A stretch of DNA of 64,000 bases, from assembly GCA_052390275.1 (NCBI GenBank), contig JBQTHD010000040.1, positions 53,765-117,764 on the forward strand. Reading direction: 5' to 3'. This DNA is from JBQTHD01 sp052390275 (GTDB taxonomy: Bacteria > Actinomycetota > Acidimicrobiia > Acidimicrobiales > AC-14). The first letter of the stretch is position 1. Every line of letters starts with the position of its first letter. Below, piece after piece: positions 8,602 through 21,569 of the stretch. The translations under genes were made by a program, and so were the position numbers. A model generated the notes under the pieces. It ran no database searches, was not told the DNA's origin, and saw only the letters and a program-made list of their open reading frames with translations.

Positions 8602-8807
8602 CAGGAGGGGATTCCCTGGTGGTCATAACCGAGGATCTCCTCCTCAGTTCGGTTGTCAAGCACTGGAAGGGCCGCACAGCGACGGGCTATGGCGGCGACG
8701 ACTGTTTGGATATCAGAGCCTCGGGCTTGGCCACGGATACGTTCCAGGCGCTCGGCGACAGAACGCCCGACCGCCTCGGTGATGGTCTCGCCGGTGGCGG
8801 CAACCAA
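8601..8807 (-). CDS. vapB: VapB-type antitoxin (Rv0623-like), start codon damaged
   Basis: The protein reads LVAATGETITEAVGRSVAERL, then GSDIQTVVAAIARRC and ALPVLDNRTEEEILGYD, the signature of Rv0623/PSK-type VapB antitoxins. These bind their own promoter and neutralise a PIN-domain VapC. The family normally starts ALNIKDxxxxxLVREL about 15 residues earlier. Those codons are present in frame up to 8852, but the codon where ATG should be reads TGG, so only an internal TTG at 8807 remains as a start. The partner toxin immediately downstream is truncated. The locus is probably decaying, though a shortened antitoxin could still be made. Confidence 0.65.
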   Translation of the reverse strand: MVAATGETITEAVGRSVAERLERIRGQARGSDIQTVVAAIARRCAALPVLDNRTEEEILGYDHQGIPS

Positions 8808-8925
8808 CTCCCGTACCAGGTGGTCAGTCGCTGCGTCCTTGATGTTGAGGGCCCAAAAGAAGGAACACTAACAGGGAGATTCTGAACCAGAGCGGTCTGG
8901 AAGAACGAAGTGGTAGGCTCCAACC

Positions 8926-9171
8926 ATGCGATCCACCATCGACCAAGGCGGTCGAGTCGTGATCCCAATGGAGATTCGGCGTCGCATGGGCTTGGCTCCG
9001 GGATGCGAACTAGAGATCGTCGAGCGGGACGGAACCATCGAGTTGGCACCGGTAGCCGCGGCCATTCGCTTGGAGCGGTCGGGAGACGTGTTGGTCGCTG
9101 TCTGTGATGAGGAACTTCCCCTCTTGGACGATGAGACGGTGCGGGCAACGATGGATCGGGTGCGCCGCTGA
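8926..9171 (+). CDS. vapB: AbrB/MazE-type antitoxin
   Basis: An 81-residue protein with an N-terminal SpoVT/AbrB swapped-hairpin DNA-binding domain: TIDQGGRVVIPMEIRRRMGL then PGCELEIVERDGTIELAP. The C-terminal 35 residues (GDVLVAVCDEELPLLDDETV) are the acidic toxin-binding part. Such proteins repress their own operon and inhibit the PIN ribonuclease encoded next. The ATG at 8926 follows a promoter-sized gap from the divergent truncated vapBC remnant. The toxin frame begins at or overlapping its stop codon. Confidence 0.85.
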   Translation: MRSTIDQGGRVVIPMEIRRRMGLAPGCELEIVERDGTIELAPVAAAIRLERSGDVLVAVCDEELPLLDDETVRATMDRVRR

Positions 9172-9587
9172 GCGGGGCGCAGGCCACTGCCGTCGACACC
9201 AGCATCGTGGTGGCGGCCTTTGCCCAATGGCACCCCGGGCACTTGTCCGCCCTGGAGGTAATGAAGGGGGCTCCAAAGATCCCAGCGCACTGCGCCATGG
9301 AGTCCTACTCAGTACTCACCCGGCTTCCGGCGCCTTACCGCGTCTCGCCAGCTACCGCTTTCGCCTATCTCGACCAATGGTTCAGTCAGCCCCTGCTCAC
9401 GCTGGCCGAGAACGAGGTTCGTGGCCTTCTTCGCCGTCTGGCGGACGCGACGATCGCCGGGGGGGCGGTTTACGACGGTCTAGTTGGAACCTGCGCGGCA
9501 GCCAACGGTTGCCGACTTGTCACCCGGGATCGTCGGGCGGCGGTCACATACGAGCGGCTCGGCGTTTCCTTTGATCTGCTGGATTGA
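9168..9587 (+). CDS. vapC: PIN-domain VapC toxin
   Basis: A PIN-domain endoribonuclease of about 139 residues, toxin partner of the AbrB-type antitoxin just upstream. The first catalytic Asp is in TAVDTSIVVAAF; ESYSVLTRLP supplies the Glu; AGGAVYDGLVGTCA supplies another Asp; and CRLVTRDRRA the last Asp. All four acidic positions are present, so it looks active. The start is odd. No ATG, GTG or TTG lies in frame between the antitoxin stop and the first catalytic Asp; the first GTG (9207) is after that Asp. A CTG at 9168 that overlaps the antitoxin stop (CTGA) would give a full domain by translational coupling, and is used here tentatively. Confidence 0.8.
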   Translation: MSGAQATAVDTSIVVAAFAQWHPGHLSALEVMKGAPKIPAHCAMESYSVLTRLPAPYRVSPATAFAYLDQWFSQPLLTLAENEVRGLLRRLADATIAGGAVYDGLVGTCAAANGCRLVTRDRRAAVTYERLGVSFDLLD

Positions 9588-9661
9588 TCCCGCCGGCAAT
9601 GTACGGGCGACGGAAGCGTCGAAAAATCGTGGTGTGTCGCCCATCCCGCTTCGCCCAAGGG

Positions 9662-14164
<4,503 letters not shown>

Positions 14165-14458
14165 GGCAGGAGCCTCCTGGGACTGGCGGTCAACCCACGG
14201 GGACACCGCGGACAACCGCTGGAGAACGAAGCGATGGCCGGGACGCTCCCTCGCTTGGTGGGCCTCGCCGCGATGCGAAGCCGGTACCGACTCAGTCCAT
14301 GAGAACCGATGCCTCAGACGAACCGATGCGGTGGAAGAGGCGCCGTTGCCAACCTGCCCCGGGTGGCCACAAGCTACTGCACCCGCCGAGGCCCGGGGAG
14401 GGTTGGCTGCGGGCGGAACCGCAGGTCACGGCGCCGAACCCGGGCCTCGGCAGTCCGG

Positions 14459-15256
14459 TCAGCCCATAACCAGGGTGACGAGGCTCAGGTAGCCGGAGTC
14501 GTCACGGGTGGTGGACATGACCAGTTGCGGGTCGAAGAACCCGTCGTTGGTATTGAACGTCGTCCGCCGGTTCCGGCGGCTGTACGACGGGGATTCGTAA
14601 ACCTCGGTGCTGACATCGTCGTCGAAGAACAACTGGGAGCTGATCATCTCGCGTCCAGAGACCCGGACCTTGGTATGGATGTGGGGGGTCCGCCCCGGGT
14701 ACCAGCCGGGGTAGACGGTGAGGAACTCCGTGACCCCTGATCCGTCGGCCAACTGTCCGCCCCGCAGATAGCGCGTCTGGTCGGAACCGCCCCCGGCCGG
14801 CGGGATGCGCCCGCCCTGGCGTGCCGACCCACCCCCTGGGCCACCGCCGGCGGCGGCGGAGGCCGCCTCGAACGCGGAGTAGAGGCCAGTGGCGTCGCAG
14901 TGCCACACCTCGACCAATGCGCCCGGCACCGGCTGGCACTGGCGGTTCAGCACCCGGATTCCCAGGCGCAGGGGCTCGCCTTCGCGGTCCTCCCGTAAGT
15001 CCCGCCGCAAGGTTTCGTAGTCCACGTAGTACGGGCCCTCGGTCAACTCCGTCGTGACCGAGCACGAGGTGGCCTGATCGAAGGCGCCCGCCAGGTCAGT
15101 TGATGCCATTGGGCGCACCGGGTCGGCGGTGGTCGGCTGCCCGGCGGGGCGGTCACCATTGCCACCCGAACCGCGGTTGGACCCGGTGCCACAGGCCGCC
15201 AGAAGCAACCCGCCTCCCATGGCTCCCAGCGCGCAGAGCGCACCTCGGCGGGACAT
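14459..15256 (-). CDS. Secreted intradiol ring-cleavage dioxygenase-like lipoprotein
   Basis: A catechol-type intradiol dioxygenase fold (protocatechuate 3,4-dioxygenase superfamily) with an export signal. It begins MSRRGALCALGAMGGG, a short twin-arginine-like n-region and hydrophobic stretch ending LLLAACG, a lipobox, so the mature protein is probably anchored outside the membrane. The non-haem iron ligands are recognisable: a Tyr in TEGPYYVD, a Tyr in YPGWYPGRTPHIHTKV and the two His of PHIH. The strand VLNRQCQPVPGALVEVWHCD is characteristic. A frame running from a TTG at 15376, overlapping the stop of the upstream YceI gene (TTGA), would add a low-complexity N-terminus built from a 15-base repeat; the ATG at 15256 gives a sensible signal peptide and is preferred. 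Substrate unknown. Confidence 0.85.
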   Translation of the reverse strand: MSRRGALCALGAMGGGLLLAACGTGSNRGSGGNGDRPAGQPTTADPVRPMASTDLAGAFDQATSCSVTTELTEGPYYVDYETLRRDLREDREGEPLRLGIRVLNRQCQPVPGALVEVWHCDATGLYSAFEAASAAAGGGPGGGSARQGGRIPPAGGGSDQTRYLRGGQLADGSGVTEFLTVYPGWYPGRTPHIHTKVRVSGREMISSQLFFDDDVSTEVYESPSYSRRNRRTTFNTNDGFFDPQLVMSTTRDDSGYLSLVTLVMG

Positions 15257-15270
15257 GCGGCCCCGGTCTG

Positions 15271-15350
15271 TCGACTCTCGGGTCTCGGACTCTCGTGTTT
15301 CGGACTCTCGGGTCTCGGACTCTTTTGCTCCGGGCTCTTTTGTTCCGGGC
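15271..15350. repeat. 15-base tandem repeat, about five copies
   Basis: Five consecutive, increasingly diverged copies of a 15-base unit resembling tcggactctcgggtc lie between the YceI gene and the signal peptide of the dioxygenase. Read in the dioxygenase frame they would encode repeated ESETR/EPGT-like residues, but they are probably upstream of the real start. Confidence 0.85.
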
Positions 15351-15372
15351 TGGGCAGACCGGGCAACCGGTC

Positions 15373-16059
15373 TCAAGGTCGATCCAGGAACAGGAGGAAT
15401 TCGATCTCGCCGTTGGGCTGGACGCGGGCGGGACCAAAGCTGGGGTCGGGGATTCCGAAATCGGCAAAGGTGACCGGGACGGTGCCGCTGACCTCGATCC
15501 GTTGGCCGGACTGGCGGGCGGCCAGCGACGCCTCCAGACGTTTGGTGGTGCCCCGGATGGTGAACTCACCGGGAGCGGCAACGGTGGCCCGGGCGGCTGT
15601 CGGGAGGGATACCGGCTCGGTGAGCCGGAAGGTGGCGGTGGGGAACTCCGCGGTGTTCATGATTCGTCCTCGGAACTGGTTGTCCCGTCGTTCCTCGTCG
15701 CTGGTGACAGACGCCAGGTCCACGGCGATGTCGGCGGCGGTCACCTGTCCGCCGGCGAAGGTCACCTCGCCGCTGACCTGGGTGGTCCGGCCCGCCCCTT
15801 CGGTGTCGGCGCCGAAGAGAACTTCGGCCACCCGGTACCCGGCCTCGCTGCCCGCCCCCACCGCCCAGGTGCCCTCGATAGCCGATGGATCAAGGGGTAC
15901 CGCATCGGCCGTGTCGCCCTCGGACAGTTGCAGGCGTTCGGGCGCCTCCGGTCGAAGAACCTCGGTGTAGAGGCGGGACCCTCCGATCACGGCGACCAGT
16001 CCCACGAGGGGCACGGCCACTATCCACCGGATACGACTCTTAGCTGTGCTCGGTGTCAT
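15373..16059 (-). CDS. YceI-family protein with N-terminal membrane anchor
   Basis: A 228-residue protein. Residues 12-30 (WIVAVPLVGLVAVIGGS) form a signal anchor, and from about residue 60 (IEGTWAVGAGSEAGYRV) there is a complete YceI lipocalin-like beta barrel. Typical marks are VSGEVTFAGGQVTAADIAVD, DEERRDNQFRGRIMNTAEFP and the final VTFADFGIPDPSFGPARV. YceI proteins bind isoprenoid or fatty-acid-like lipids in the cell envelope. The stop overlaps the extended frame of the dioxygenase gene and the two run the same way, so they form an operon; a shared envelope substrate is possible but unproven. ATG start at 16059. Confidence 0.88.
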   Translation of the reverse strand: MTPSTAKSRIRWIVAVPLVGLVAVIGGSRLYTEVLRPEAPERLQLSEGDTADAVPLDPSAIEGTWAVGAGSEAGYRVAEVLFGADTEGAGRTTQVSGEVTFAGGQVTAADIAVDLASVTSDEERRDNQFRGRIMNTAEFPTATFRLTEPVSLPTAARATVAAPGEFTIRGTTKRLEASLAARQSGQRIEVSGTVPVTFADFGIPDPSFGPARVQPNGEIEFLLFLDRP

Positions 16060-16277
16060 CTCCCCATTCTCCCGGCCCAGGGTTAGAACAACCTTGGACC
16101 TTCGTCACAATCAGGTTCCGATGGGCGGCAGTTCCTGTACTTCTGCCTCCTGGACTACGGACCAGAGCCATCCGGCGGACGGTTCGTGGGTTGTTGTCGG
16201 AGGCAAGCGGCCGGGCCATCGAGAGCGATCCGGGCGCCTCTGGCTATCCAACTGAACAGTGCTGGATATTCTGTGGC

Positions 16278-16478
16278 ATGACCAAGCGCCTCATCGACGT
16301 CGACGACCACAAGCTCGATGCGGTCCGTACCCTCCTGGGAACTCGCTCCCTCAAGGCCACCGTCGACGAAGCCTTTGACGAAGTCCTGGCCTTGGCGGCG
16401 CGTCGGCAAGTGTTGTTGGCCGATGCAGGACCTCAGCGTTTGACTGACCCATCCGATCGTCTCGACGCATGGGGCTGA
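16278..16478 (+). CDS. vapB: VapB-family antitoxin
   Basis: A 66-residue protein, MTKRLIDVDDHKLDAVRTLL then GTRSLKATVDEAFDEVLALA, matching the short helix-rich VapB antitoxins (DUF2191-like ribbon-helix-helix N-terminus: a beta strand RLIDVD, then two helices). The last 20 residues (QRLTDPSDRLDAWG) are the toxin-binding tail. The gene is intact with an ATG start. Its toxin partner begins inside its 3' end but is truncated, so this is an antitoxin left behind. Confidence 0.8.
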   Translation: MTKRLIDVDDHKLDAVRTLLGTRSLKATVDEAFDEVLALAARRQVLLADAGPQRLTDPSDRLDAWG

Positions 16479-16528
16479 AGCCCTACTACCTGGGGGACAC
16501 CTCTGCGTTGGCAAGGCTCCATCTCTGA
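16469..16528 (+). pseudogene. vapC: VapC toxin truncated after 19 codons
   Basis: An ATG overlapping the end of the antitoxin gene opens MGLKPYYLGDTSALARLHL and then a TGA. YLGDTSALARL is the first strand and catalytic Asp of a PIN-domain toxin, which normally continues for more than 100 residues. No PIN-like sequence follows in the remaining 40 bases before the convergent TetR gene, so the toxin body has been lost. Confidence 0.75.
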
Positions 16529-16570
16529 CAACCATCGGACGGACGATCGAATTTCGACATGTGCGGTTGA

Positions 16571-17224
16571 CTATGCCGGCGGGATATGGGCGCCGAGGCC
16601 GCGGAGGGTGGTGTCGAAGACCTGGTCGATCAGGGTTTCCAGGGGGAAGAAGAGCGGGAACCCGGGCATGGTGATGGCGAGGGAGGTGATCCCGTGCACC
16701 GACACCCACAAAGAACAGGCCACAAGCATGGGATCGGCCGGCGTGAGGCGGCCCTGTTCCATGCACACGCGGATGCACTCCACCACGGCCAGCAGCGACT
16801 CCGACCCGGGCAGGCGCCCGGCCTGGAAGTCCTCGAGGGTCAGGCCCTGCTTTCCCATCATCAGGATCCGGTACTGCTCGGGGTGGGCCAGGGCGAAGTC
16901 GATATAGGTCCGGCCTCGGATGATTAGTTCGTCAAGTGCGTCATCGACCCCGACGAGGGCCACGTTGGCCTGGGCTTCGAGTTGGTCGAACTGGCCTTGG
17001 CAGACGGCCCGTATCAACTCGGACTTGTCCTCGAAGTGCAGGTAGATGGAAGGGGGACTGACCCCTACCGCTTGGGAGATGGCCCGGATGGAGACGGCCT
17101 CGGCATCACCGGTCTCGAGCAGAAGCTTCTCGGTGGCGGCCAGGATCTCCCGGCGAAGAAGATCACCGTCTCCCCGGGCGGCCCGGGTGCGGACCCGGGC
17201 CCGCGACGGCAACGGGTGGATCAA
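16571..17224 (-). CDS. TetR/AcrR-family regulator with WHG-type C-terminal domain
   Basis: A 217-residue repressor. The helix-turn-helix domain spans residues 20-70: ILAATEKLLLETGDAEAVSI, then ISQAVGVSPPSIYLHFEDKS, a canonical TetR recognition helix. The C-terminal ligand-binding part contains LWVSVHGITSLAITMP, the mark of the WHG (TetR_C) group. The TTG start at 17224 overlaps the stop of the MMPL transporter gene (TTGA), so the regulator is translated with the pump and very likely autoregulates the operon in response to a lipid or hydrophobic ligand (inference). Confidence 0.88.
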   Translation of the reverse strand: MIHPLPSRARVRTRAARGDGDLLRREILAATEKLLLETGDAEAVSIRAISQAVGVSPPSIYLHFEDKSELIRAVCQGQFDQLEAQANVALVGVDDALDELIIRGRTYIDFALAHPEQYRILMMGKQGLTLEDFQAGRLPGSESLLAVVECIRVCMEQGRLTPADPMLVACSLWVSVHGITSLAITMPGFPLFFPLETLIDQVFDTTLRGLGAHIPPA

Positions 17225-19533
17225 GACCCCCCCGGGACGGCGGCGACGACGCCGGGATCCCCGACACCGGAGGTTGTGGTCCCGGTGGCAGCCCCGGGGT
17301 GGCTGGGGGCCTCGCTGATGCCGAAACGGGAGTGCAGGCGTCGCAGGGGCGCCGGAGCCCACCAGTTGGCGTCGCCGGCCAGGCGCATGAAGGCCGGCAC
17401 CAGGGTGGCGCGGATGAGGGTGGCGTCCATGAGAACGGCCATCGTAAGCCCCAGGCCGAAGATCTTTATGAAGGTGACCCCCGAGGTGGCCATGGCGATG
17501 AAAACCACCGCCAGCAGGGCGGCCGCGGCGGTGACGATCCCCCCGGTGCGCTCCAGGCCGGCGGCCACGGCTGCGGTGTTGTCGCCGGTCCGGTCGTACT
17601 CCTCCTTGATCCGGGACAGAAGGAATACCTCGTAGTCCATGGACAGCCCGAAGGCGATGCAGAACATGAGGATCGGGGTCGAGATCTCGATGGCACCGGT
17701 GGGGGTGAACCCAAGGACGTCGGCCAGGTTGCCGTCCTGGAAGATCCAAACCAGGGCCCCAAAGGTGGCGGTGAGGGACAGAAGGTTGAGCAGCACCGCC
17801 TTGATGGGCACCAGCACCGACCCGAACATCAAGAACAGAACTACGAAGGTGATCACCCCGACGATTGCGGCGGCCAGCGGGATCCGGCCCAGAAGGCCAG
17901 CCTTCGAGTCGACCAACTGGGCGGAGAACCCGCCGACGGCGATGTCGAACGGCGGATCGGTGGCGCGGATGTCTGCCACCAGGGCCTCACCCTCCGGCGA
18001 CAACGGTTCGACCGATGGGACGACGGAGAACCAGGTCCCGGCCGTCTCGGCGTCCGGGCTCAGTTCGGGAGTCCGCCCGGGCGACACCGGCCCGGTGGTC
18101 GCCACGAACCGCAGCGACGCGGGGTTGAACCCAATCACTGGGTTTCCCTGCACGTAGATCCCGGTAAGGGCGTCCACCCGGGAGACGCCTTCGAGGCGGG
18201 ACAGGGCGGCGGCGTACTCGTGCACCGCCGGTACCGCCGCGGTCAGGTTGTCGACGCCCGAGGCAACCACCTGCACGGCACCGGCCTCGTTGGAGTTGAA
18301 GTTGGTGCGGATGGCGTCGGAAACCTGGCGGCTGGTCACCTCGGGAGGGAGCACCCGGTCGTCCACCTGACCCAATTCGACGTGGAGGAAGGGCACGCCC
18401 AGAAGCAGAAGGAAGGCGGTGATCGGGATGGCGAAGGCCAGCGGCCGGCGCATGACCCTGGTGGCCATCGCGTGCCAGAACCGCCCCTCGCCGGCTGGTC
18501 GGCGGCGTCGGACCGTCAGCTTGTCGATCCGGTGGCCAAGGGCGGCAAGCACCGCGGGGAGAACCACCACCGACACCAGTCCGGCCACCGCCACTACGGC
18601 CACCCCGGCATAGGCGAAGGACTTCAAGAAGGTCAGGGGGAACACGAGCAGCGCCGACAGCGAGACGGCCACCGTGGCCGCGCTGACGATCACCGTGCGC
18701 CCGGCGGTCGCCACTGTGGCTGCCACCGCGTCGTGCGGTTCTCGCCCGGCGGCCAGTTCCTCCCGGAAGCGGCTGACCACGAACAGGCTGTAGTCGATGG
18801 CCAGGCCCAGGCCCATGGCCGTGGTGAGGTTGAGGCTGAAGATGGTCACCTGTGTCACTTCCGACAGCAACTTGAGGACCACGAAGGTGCCGAGGATGGC
18901 CAGGATCCCGATGCCCACCGGCAGCCCCGCGGCCACCACGCTCCCGAAGACCACCACCAGCAGCGCCATGGTGATGGGGATGGCCACGGCCTCGGCCTTG
19001 GCCAGGTCCTCTGTGACCGCCTCTGAGACCTGGCGGAAGATCTCGGCGTAGCCGCCCACGGCCACGGTGATCCCGTCGCCTGACCGGGTGAAGCGGGGGG
19101 AGAGAATCTCGACGGCGTCGTTGACGGCGTCCTCATCGCCCCCGAGGCGGGCGAGAACCAGGGCCTGGGAACGGTCCTTGCTGGCGAGGGGGGGAGCCGA
19201 GGCCAGGGTCCAGTAGGAGCCGGCCTGCACCACCCCCGGGGACTCCGCCAACTCGTTCGTAAGCGCAGTGCCGGCCGCGACCACCGACGCTTCGTCGACG
19301 TCGCCGCCCTCGGCGGTGACTAGCAGGATCAGGTTGGGCTGGCCGGAGTGGAAGACCTGGTCCACCGTCCGCACAGCCAGGGTGGACTCCGCGTTGGGAT
19401 CCTCGAACCCCCCGGAACTGAGCCGGCTGGCGACGTCGCCCCCGTAGAACCCCGACGCCACCAACCCCACCAGGGTGATGGCCAGCACCACCCAGCGGCG
19501 CCTGGCCACCGTCGCCCCCAGCCTCATCAGCAT
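17221..19533 (-). CDS. MMPL/RND-family membrane transporter
   Basis: A 770-residue member of the MMPL branch of the RND superfamily, proton-driven exporters of lipids and other hydrophobic compounds. The topology is classic: an N-terminal helix (WVVLAITLVGLVASGFYGG), a large extracytoplasmic loop, a block of helices with MGLGLAIDYSLFVVSRFREE, a second loop, then another block with FGLSMDYEVFLLSRIKEEYD. The two GLxxDYxLFxxSRxREE signatures hold the Asp-Tyr pair implicated in proton relay. The ATG at 19533 has AAGGGG eight bases upstream; an in-frame GTG at 19542 is an alternative. It is co-translated with the downstream TetR gene. Substrate unknown. Confidence 0.92.
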   Translation of the reverse strand: MLMRLGATVARRRWVVLAITLVGLVASGFYGGDVASRLSSGGFEDPNAESTLAVRTVDQVFHSGQPNLILLVTAEGGDVDEASVVAAGTALTNELAESPGVVQAGSYWTLASAPPLASKDRSQALVLARLGGDEDAVNDAVEILSPRFTRSGDGITVAVGGYAEIFRQVSEAVTEDLAKAEAVAIPITMALLVVVFGSVVAAGLPVGIGILAILGTFVVLKLLSEVTQVTIFSLNLTTAMGLGLAIDYSLFVVSRFREELAAGREPHDAVAATVATAGRTVIVSAATVAVSLSALLVFPLTFLKSFAYAGVAVVAVAGLVSVVVLPAVLAALGHRIDKLTVRRRRPAGEGRFWHAMATRVMRRPLAFAIPITAFLLLLGVPFLHVELGQVDDRVLPPEVTSRQVSDAIRTNFNSNEAGAVQVVASGVDNLTAAVPAVHEYAAALSRLEGVSRVDALTGIYVQGNPVIGFNPASLRFVATTGPVSPGRTPELSPDAETAGTWFSVVPSVEPLSPEGEALVADIRATDPPFDIAVGGFSAQLVDSKAGLLGRIPLAAAIVGVITFVVLFLMFGSVLVPIKAVLLNLLSLTATFGALVWIFQDGNLADVLGFTPTGAIEISTPILMFCIAFGLSMDYEVFLLSRIKEEYDRTGDNTAAVAAGLERTGGIVTAAAALLAVVFIAMATSGVTFIKIFGLGLTMAVLMDATLIRATLVPAFMRLAGDANWWAPAPLRRLHSRFGISEAPSHPGAATGTTTSGVGDPGVVAAVPGGS

Positions 19534-19651
19534 GGTCCCCACCCCTTTGTCGTTTTCGAACCGCTGTGGTCGCCGAATCGCCGCTCCCGGCGGTGAGCAC
19601 CCATAGGTTAGCGCTGTTCACCTGAGATGTGACGGCGGGCTTCGTCGGCCC

Positions 19652-20515
19652 TCAGCCGGACGGACGATCCAGGGACGCCTCAAGAGCGTCACCGATCAGG
19701 GTGAAAGCCAGGACAGCCAGAGCGAGGGCGAGGCCCGGAAACAACGCCATCCACCAGGCCCGCTGGAGGAACTGCTGGGCATTGTTGACCAGTGCACCCC
19801 AACTGATGCGGTTCTGGTCCCCCAACCCCAGGAACGACAGTCCGGCTTCGATCAGGATCACCCGTGCCGAGAACAGGGTCAGGATGACGGTCACGCTGGG
19901 GAGCACCTTCGGGACCACGTTTCGCCCCAGGACCCGCCATGCCGAGGCGCCTGCCGCCCTGGCTGCGACCACGAACTCCCTGCTGCGAAGGGAGATCACC
20001 TCGATCCGGACGATCCGGGCGATGGACGGCCAGGACGTGACGCCGAGGAGAATTATCAATCGATCGATTCCCGGCCCGAAGTATGCGATGGTCAACAGGG
20101 CCATGAAGAACCGTGGTACGACCTGAATCAGCTCCGCGAACCTCATAATCAGATCATCGGCGACGCCGCCGAAGAACCCGGATATTGATCCGAGCGCCAG
20201 CCCGATCAGGCCGGAGATCGAGACCACGAGGAGTACCACCATCATTGATGTCCTGGCTCCGTGAACGATGCCTGTGGCCAAGTCCCGACCCAGGTTGTCG
20301 GTGCCCAGGATGTTCTCGGACGATGGTGGGGACAACGCCGGTCCGGCTGAAGTATCAAACGGGTCCCCGGGTGCGATGACCCCGGCCAGTCCGGCGACCA
20401 GGATGAGGGCTGTCAGAAGAACTGCTCCAGCGATGGCCGACGGGCCCAGGATGAGACCGCGCCCCGGTGGAGCCAGATTCAAACTTTCCTCGTTCGGGAC
20501 CCGTCCGATATTCAC
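19652..20515 (-). CDS. ABC transporter permease, DppC/OppC/NikC type
   Basis: Second permease of a family-5 (dipeptide/oligopeptide/nickel) importer. After a first helix (AVLLTALILVAGLAGVIA) comes the conserved HPxGTD-like region, here ENILGTDNLGRDLATGIVHGAR, then further helices and the EAA loop that contacts the ATPase, AARAAGASAWRVLGRNVVP. SFLGLGDQNRISWGALVNNA is typical of DppC. The GTG at 20515 starts one base after the stop of the first permease; a TTG at 20542 would overlap it. No ATP-binding subunit gene follows: downstream is the MMPL gene. The divergent neighbour is the pilin/binding-protein fusion, its likely partner. Confidence 0.9.
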   Translation of the reverse strand: MNIGRVPNEESLNLAPPGRGLILGPSAIAGAVLLTALILVAGLAGVIAPGDPFDTSAGPALSPPSSENILGTDNLGRDLATGIVHGARTSMMVVLLVVSISGLIGLALGSISGFFGGVADDLIMRFAELIQVVPRFFMALLTIAYFGPGIDRLIILLGVTSWPSIARIVRIEVISLRSREFVVAARAAGASAWRVLGRNVVPKVLPSVTVILTLFSARVILIEAGLSFLGLGDQNRISWGALVNNAQQFLQRAWWMALFPGLALALAVLAFTLIGDALEASLDRPSG

Positions 20516-20516
20516 G

Positions 20517-21482
20517 TCATCGGTACCGAAGGCGCGGATCAACCCGAGCCGCCGCCAGGTCGGTCAGGAGATTGGCGATCAACACGGCAACCGACGCGGT
20601 CAGGACCAGGCCCAGGGCCAGAGGTCTGTCGCCGGAACTGGCTGCGTCACGCAGGAGCAGTCCAATGCCCGGCCACGAAAAGACGGTTTCGATTATCACC
20701 GCTCCTGAGAACAAGAAACCAATCCGGGCACCAATGATGGTAACGAGGGGCAGGGCCGCATTTCGGAAGGCGTGCCGGGCGAGAACATCGCTATCGGTGA
20801 GCCCTTTGGCCCGGGCGCTTCGGGCGTAGTTGCTGTTCAACTGCCGGGCCACCCCCGATCGCGTCAGACGAGCCAGCAGGGCTATTTCAGATATGGCCAG
20901 CACGACCACCGGAAGAGCAAGATGCCAGGCGACGTCGAGGACATATTTGATGCCGGTCAGTTGAACTCGATCCGAGGTCATTCCGAGCACGGGAAACAGG
21001 TTCAGGTGAAGTCCGAAAACAAGGATCAGGATCTGGCCCAGCCAGAAACTTGGTATGGCATATCCCCACAGGGTTGTCACCGTGACCAATCCGTCAAGCC
21101 CCCGGCTGGATCTCCGGGCGGCCGCTCGACCGAGCAGGATTCCAAGGAACGACGACACCACGAGCGCGGACGACGTAAGCAAGAGGGTGGCGGGGAGGCG
21201 CTCGGCGATAAGGCTGCGGACGGGGCGGCCCAGCAGGAAGCTGTCGCCCAGGTCGGCACGGATCAGGTCGGTTGCGTATCGAGCCAACTGAACCCTGAGC
21301 GGATCATCGAGCCCCAGTTGCCTCCTGACCTCGGCCAGGATGGCCGGGTCGGCCTCGGGGCCGGCAATGGCCACCGCCGGGTCACCCGGACTGACGAAGG
21401 TGAGGGCGAAGGTCACCAACATGATGGCGCCAAGGGCGGGGATCAACTGCAGCAGCCTGCGGGTGACATAGCGCGCATTCAC
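20517..21482 (-). CDS. ABC transporter permease, DppB/OppB/NikB type
   Basis: First permease of the same importer, 321 residues. The N-terminus YVTRRLLQLIPALGAIMLVT is the family pattern, followed by a periplasmic segment with DPAVAIAGPEADPAILAEVR and a short LGDSFLLGRPVRSLI motif. The EAA loop reads YARSARAKGLTDSDVLARHA. The GTG start lies in a 167-base divergent region shared with the pilin/binding-protein fusion gene. Sequence alone does not separate peptide from nickel or sugar specificity in this family. Confidence 0.92.
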   Translation of the reverse strand: MNARYVTRRLLQLIPALGAIMLVTFALTFVSPGDPAVAIAGPEADPAILAEVRRQLGLDDPLRVQLARYATDLIRADLGDSFLLGRPVRSLIAERLPATLLLTSSALVVSSFLGILLGRAAARRSSRGLDGLVTVTTLWGYAIPSFWLGQILILVFGLHLNLFPVLGMTSDRVQLTGIKYVLDVAWHLALPVVVLAISEIALLARLTRSGVARQLNSNYARSARAKGLTDSDVLARHAFRNAALPLVTIIGARIGFLFSGAVIIETVFSWPGIGLLLRDAASSGDRPLALGLVLTASVAVLIANLLTDLAAARVDPRLRYR

Positions 21483-21569
21483 CGCCTGGTCCCTGGATTG
21501 GCGATCACCCGGTCCACCGAAGGTGGGAGCCTACGCATCCGACTCAGAGCCCGTCCTTTGGGAGCCTTT

